Source: Desulfarculaceae bacterium
GTDB lineage: Bacteria > Desulfobacterota > Desulfarculia > Desulfarculales > Desulfarculaceae
Direction: 5' to 3'
Length of the DNA stretch: 64,000 nt
Assembly (NCBI GenBank): GCA_020444545.1
Contig: JAHLKT010000007.1
Coordinates: forward strand, 139,001-203,000
A program made the position numbers and the translations under genes. Each line of letters opens with the position of its first letter. Position 1 is the first letter of the stretch. Shown here one piece after another: positions 62,333-64,000 of the stretch. The notes under the pieces were generated by a model, which saw nothing but the letters and a program-made list of their open reading frames with translations, did no database searches and had not been told where the DNA came from.

Positions 62333-62518
62333 ATGACCCAACCCCAAATGCTCCGCGCCCCGGACCAGCTGGTGCTCCCCAGGGACGCCATGCAGAGTTT
62401 GCCGCGCAGCCTGCCCCAGGCCCGCCGCGAGGGCCTGGAAGGGCTCGATCACTTCTATATAATCATCCAGCCCCATGCGGGCCGGAGCCGAGCCATCGGG
62501 AGCTTCCTGTCCGCCTGA
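62333..62518 (+). CDS. small hypothetical ORF
   Basis: A 61-residue frame starting 2 bp after the MaoC stop. It is Gln/Arg/Pro-rich without recognised domain. Close spacing suggests coupling, but composition alone could keep this frame open. Confidence 0.3.
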   Translation: MTQPQMLRAPDQLVLPRDAMQSLPRSLPQARREGLEGLDHFYIIIQPHAGRSRAIGSFLSA

Positions 62519-62562
62519 CCGGCCGTGCCGGATTTTCGGGGCTGTCTTGGGGAAAAGCTTTT

Positions 62563-64000
62563 TTAGTCCGCGAAGAGCATGGGGTCCATTGGCCGCAGGT
62601 CCGGGGCCACCAGGGGCGCGAATTCCATTTTGCTCAGGATGTGCTCTTCCAGGTCCAGGCCCGGGGCCACCTCGGTGAGCAATAATCCTTCCGGGGTCAG
62701 CCGGAACACGCAGCGCTCAGTCACGTAGATCACCTGGCGGCCCAGGGAGGCGGCGCGCGCGCCGCTGAAGGTCACCTGCTCCACCTGGCGGATGAACTTG
62801 GCCTGGGTTCCTTCCTGGGATATGCACAGGCAGTCGTTGTTTGCCGCCACCAGGAGCCCGCAGGCGTTGAAGGTGCCCATGAATACTACCTTGCCGGCGT
62901 TCTGGCTTATGTTGATGAAGCCCCCCGCTCCCGCCAAGCGGGAGCCGAACTTGCTGACGTTCACATTGCCCTGCCGGTCTACCTGGGCCATGCCCAGAAA
63001 AGCCAGGTCCAAGCCGCCGCCGTCATAATAGTCGAACTGGCTGGGCTGGGAGATTATGGCCTCGGTGTTGATCCCCGCCCCGAAGCTGAGCCCGCCCACG
63101 GGCAGGCCGCCGATCACCCCGGGCTCGGTGGTCAAGGTGAGCTCTTCCAGGATGCCCATCTCATGGGCCACCACCGCCACCCCCTCGGGCATGCCGATGC
63201 CCAGGTTCACCACCATGCCCGGCTCCAGTTCCCGGGCCGCCCGCCGCGCGATAATCTTGCGCGGGCCCATCTCCATGGGCGGCAAGGAGGTCATGGGCAT
63301 GCGTATTTCGCCGCTCAGGGCCGGGTTGTAGGGCTCGCCGAAGGTTTGCCAATGATGCTCGGGCCGGCTCACCACCACGTAGTCGACCAGGATGCCGGGA
63401 ATCTTGACGTCCTTGGCCCGCAGGGTCCCTTCCCGGGCCACTCTCTCCACCTGCACGATGACCACGCCCCCCGAATTCTTGGCGGCCATGGCGATGGCCT
63501 GCGACTCCAGGGACAGGGCCTCCCTTTCCACCGTGACGTTGCCCTTGGTGTCCGCCGTGGTGCCGCGCAGCAGGGCCGCGTGGATGGGGAAGGTGCGGTA
63601 GGCGAGATACTCCTGGCCGTCGAAGTGCACCAGCTCCACCAAGTCCCCGCTGGTGGCCTGGTTTACCTTGCCCCCTTCGTGGCGGGGGTCCACAAAGGTG
63701 TCCAGGCCCACGCGGGTTATGGTGCGCGGCTTGTGGGCGGCGATGTCGCGGAAGAGATGGGAGATGACCCCCTGGGGCAGGTTGTAGGCCTGGATGCGGT
63801 TGGCGATGGCCAACTTTTGCAGGGCCGGGGCCAGCCCCCAGTGGCCGCCGATGACCTTGGCCACCATGCCGGGGTGCCCGAAGTGATTCAGCCCCCTGCC
63901 CATGCCGTCGCCCTGGCCGGCGGCGTAGACCAGGGTCAGGCCTTGGGGGTGGCCCCGTTGCAGGAAACGCTGCTCCAGGCCCACGGCCAGGCCCTCGGGA
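62563..64000 (-). CDS. acyl-CoA:acetate / 3-ketoacid CoA-transferase, fused subunits (5' end beyond window)
   Basis: At least 478 residues; the frame runs off the right edge (upstream codons read PEGLA). The first part (alpha-like) has [13 protein letters not shown], the second (beta-like) starts near MPMTSL and includes [28 protein letters not shown] with the catalytic Glu and [21 protein letters not shown]. This is the fused propionate CoA-transferase/YdiF type. It activates a short acid with acetyl-CoA. The acceptor is unknown. Confidence 0.9.
   Translation of the reverse strand, partial: PEGLAVGLEQRFLQRGHPQGLTLVYAAGQGDGMGRGLNHFGHPGMVAKVIGGHWGLAPALQKLAIANRIQAYNLPQGVISHLFRDIAAHKPRTITRVGLDTFVDPRHEGGKVNQATSGDLVELVHFDGQEYLAYRTFPIHAALLRGTTADTKGNVTVEREALSLESQAIAMAAKNSGGVVIVQVERVAREGTLRAKDVKIPGILVDYVVVSRPEHHWQTFGEPYNPALSGEIRMPMTSLPPMEMGPRKIIARRAARELEPGMVVNLGIGMPEGVAVVAHEMGILEELTLTTEPGVIGGLPVGGLSFGAGINTEAIISQPSQFDYYDGGGLDLAFLGMAQVDRQGNVNVSKFGSRLAGAGGFINISQNAGKVVFMGTFNACGLLVAANNDCLCISQEGTQAKFIRQVEQVTFSGARAASLGRQVIYVTERCVFRLTPEGLLLTEVAPGLDLEEHILSKMEFAPLVAPDLRPMDPMLFAD

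Overview
The window is GC-rich DNA from a sulfate-reducing bacterium of the deltaproteobacterial (Desulfobacterota) type. The evidence is dsrA-dsrB for dissimilatory sulfite reductase with all siroheme/[4Fe-4S] cysteines, dsrD, a DsrN/CbiA-type amidase, an Asp-ligated ferredoxin of the Desulfovibrio africanus Fd III kind, a tetraheme cytochrome c3 and a lactate-permease homologue. The high GC and gene content would suit Desulfarculales, but that placement is inference.

Layout. 1-5.2 kb (minus strand): a truncated gamma-glutamyltransferase, a 4-hydroxy-2-oxoglutarate-aldolase-like protein, an alanine-glyoxylate-type aminotransferase, a sulfotransferase and a lactate-permease-like transporter divergent from a MarR regulator. 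5.8-9.6 kb: a three-gene phosphorelay (PocR-histidine kinase, Rcp1-type receiver, REC-PAS-kinase-REC hybrid). 9.9-11.4 kb: a TPR protein and a SYLF protein. 11.6-22.9 kb is a sulfite-reduction neighbourhood: dsrAB behind a consensus sigma-70 promoter, then about 6 kb of unrelated genes including an AT-rich alien gene, then dsrN, dsrD, a TPR protein, the ferredoxin, a 111-bp tandem repeat and cytochrome c3. 23-40.7 kb is housekeeping: mazG-cvpA; yjbQ-like-phoH-ybeY; pdxJ-acpS-nnr-tsaE-lysC-cimA; fbp-tsaD-rsmA; panC-panD; metK-ahcY; tRNA-Thr(CGT).

40.9-46.2 kb holds a porin and a four-gene operon of lysine-2,3-aminomutase, two ATP-grasp ligases and a GNAT acetyltransferase. All lysine-specific residues of the aminomutase are kept, so the operon probably makes a small beta-lysine-containing amide or peptide. 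This is the best candidate for an undescribed system here. 46.3-50.7 kb: an NtrC-type sigma-54 activator flanked by two sigma-54 promoters, one serving an unusual fused peptidoglycan-binding protein and the other a membrane glycosyltransferase. A third sigma-54 promoter sits at 18.3 kb before an SH3-domain protein.

50.9-61.6 kb is a catabolic island: a decayed mtnC fragment, a GntR regulator with its palindrome, a cyclase-family hydrolase, a complete branched-chain-type ABC transporter, a class III aminotransferase and the 5-oxoprolinase subunits PxpB, PxpC and PxpA. Together these suggest uptake, ring opening and transamination of a lactam or imide-like compound. The window ends with a possible beta-ketoacyl-synthase remnant, a MaoC hydratase and a CoA-transferase cut by the right edge.
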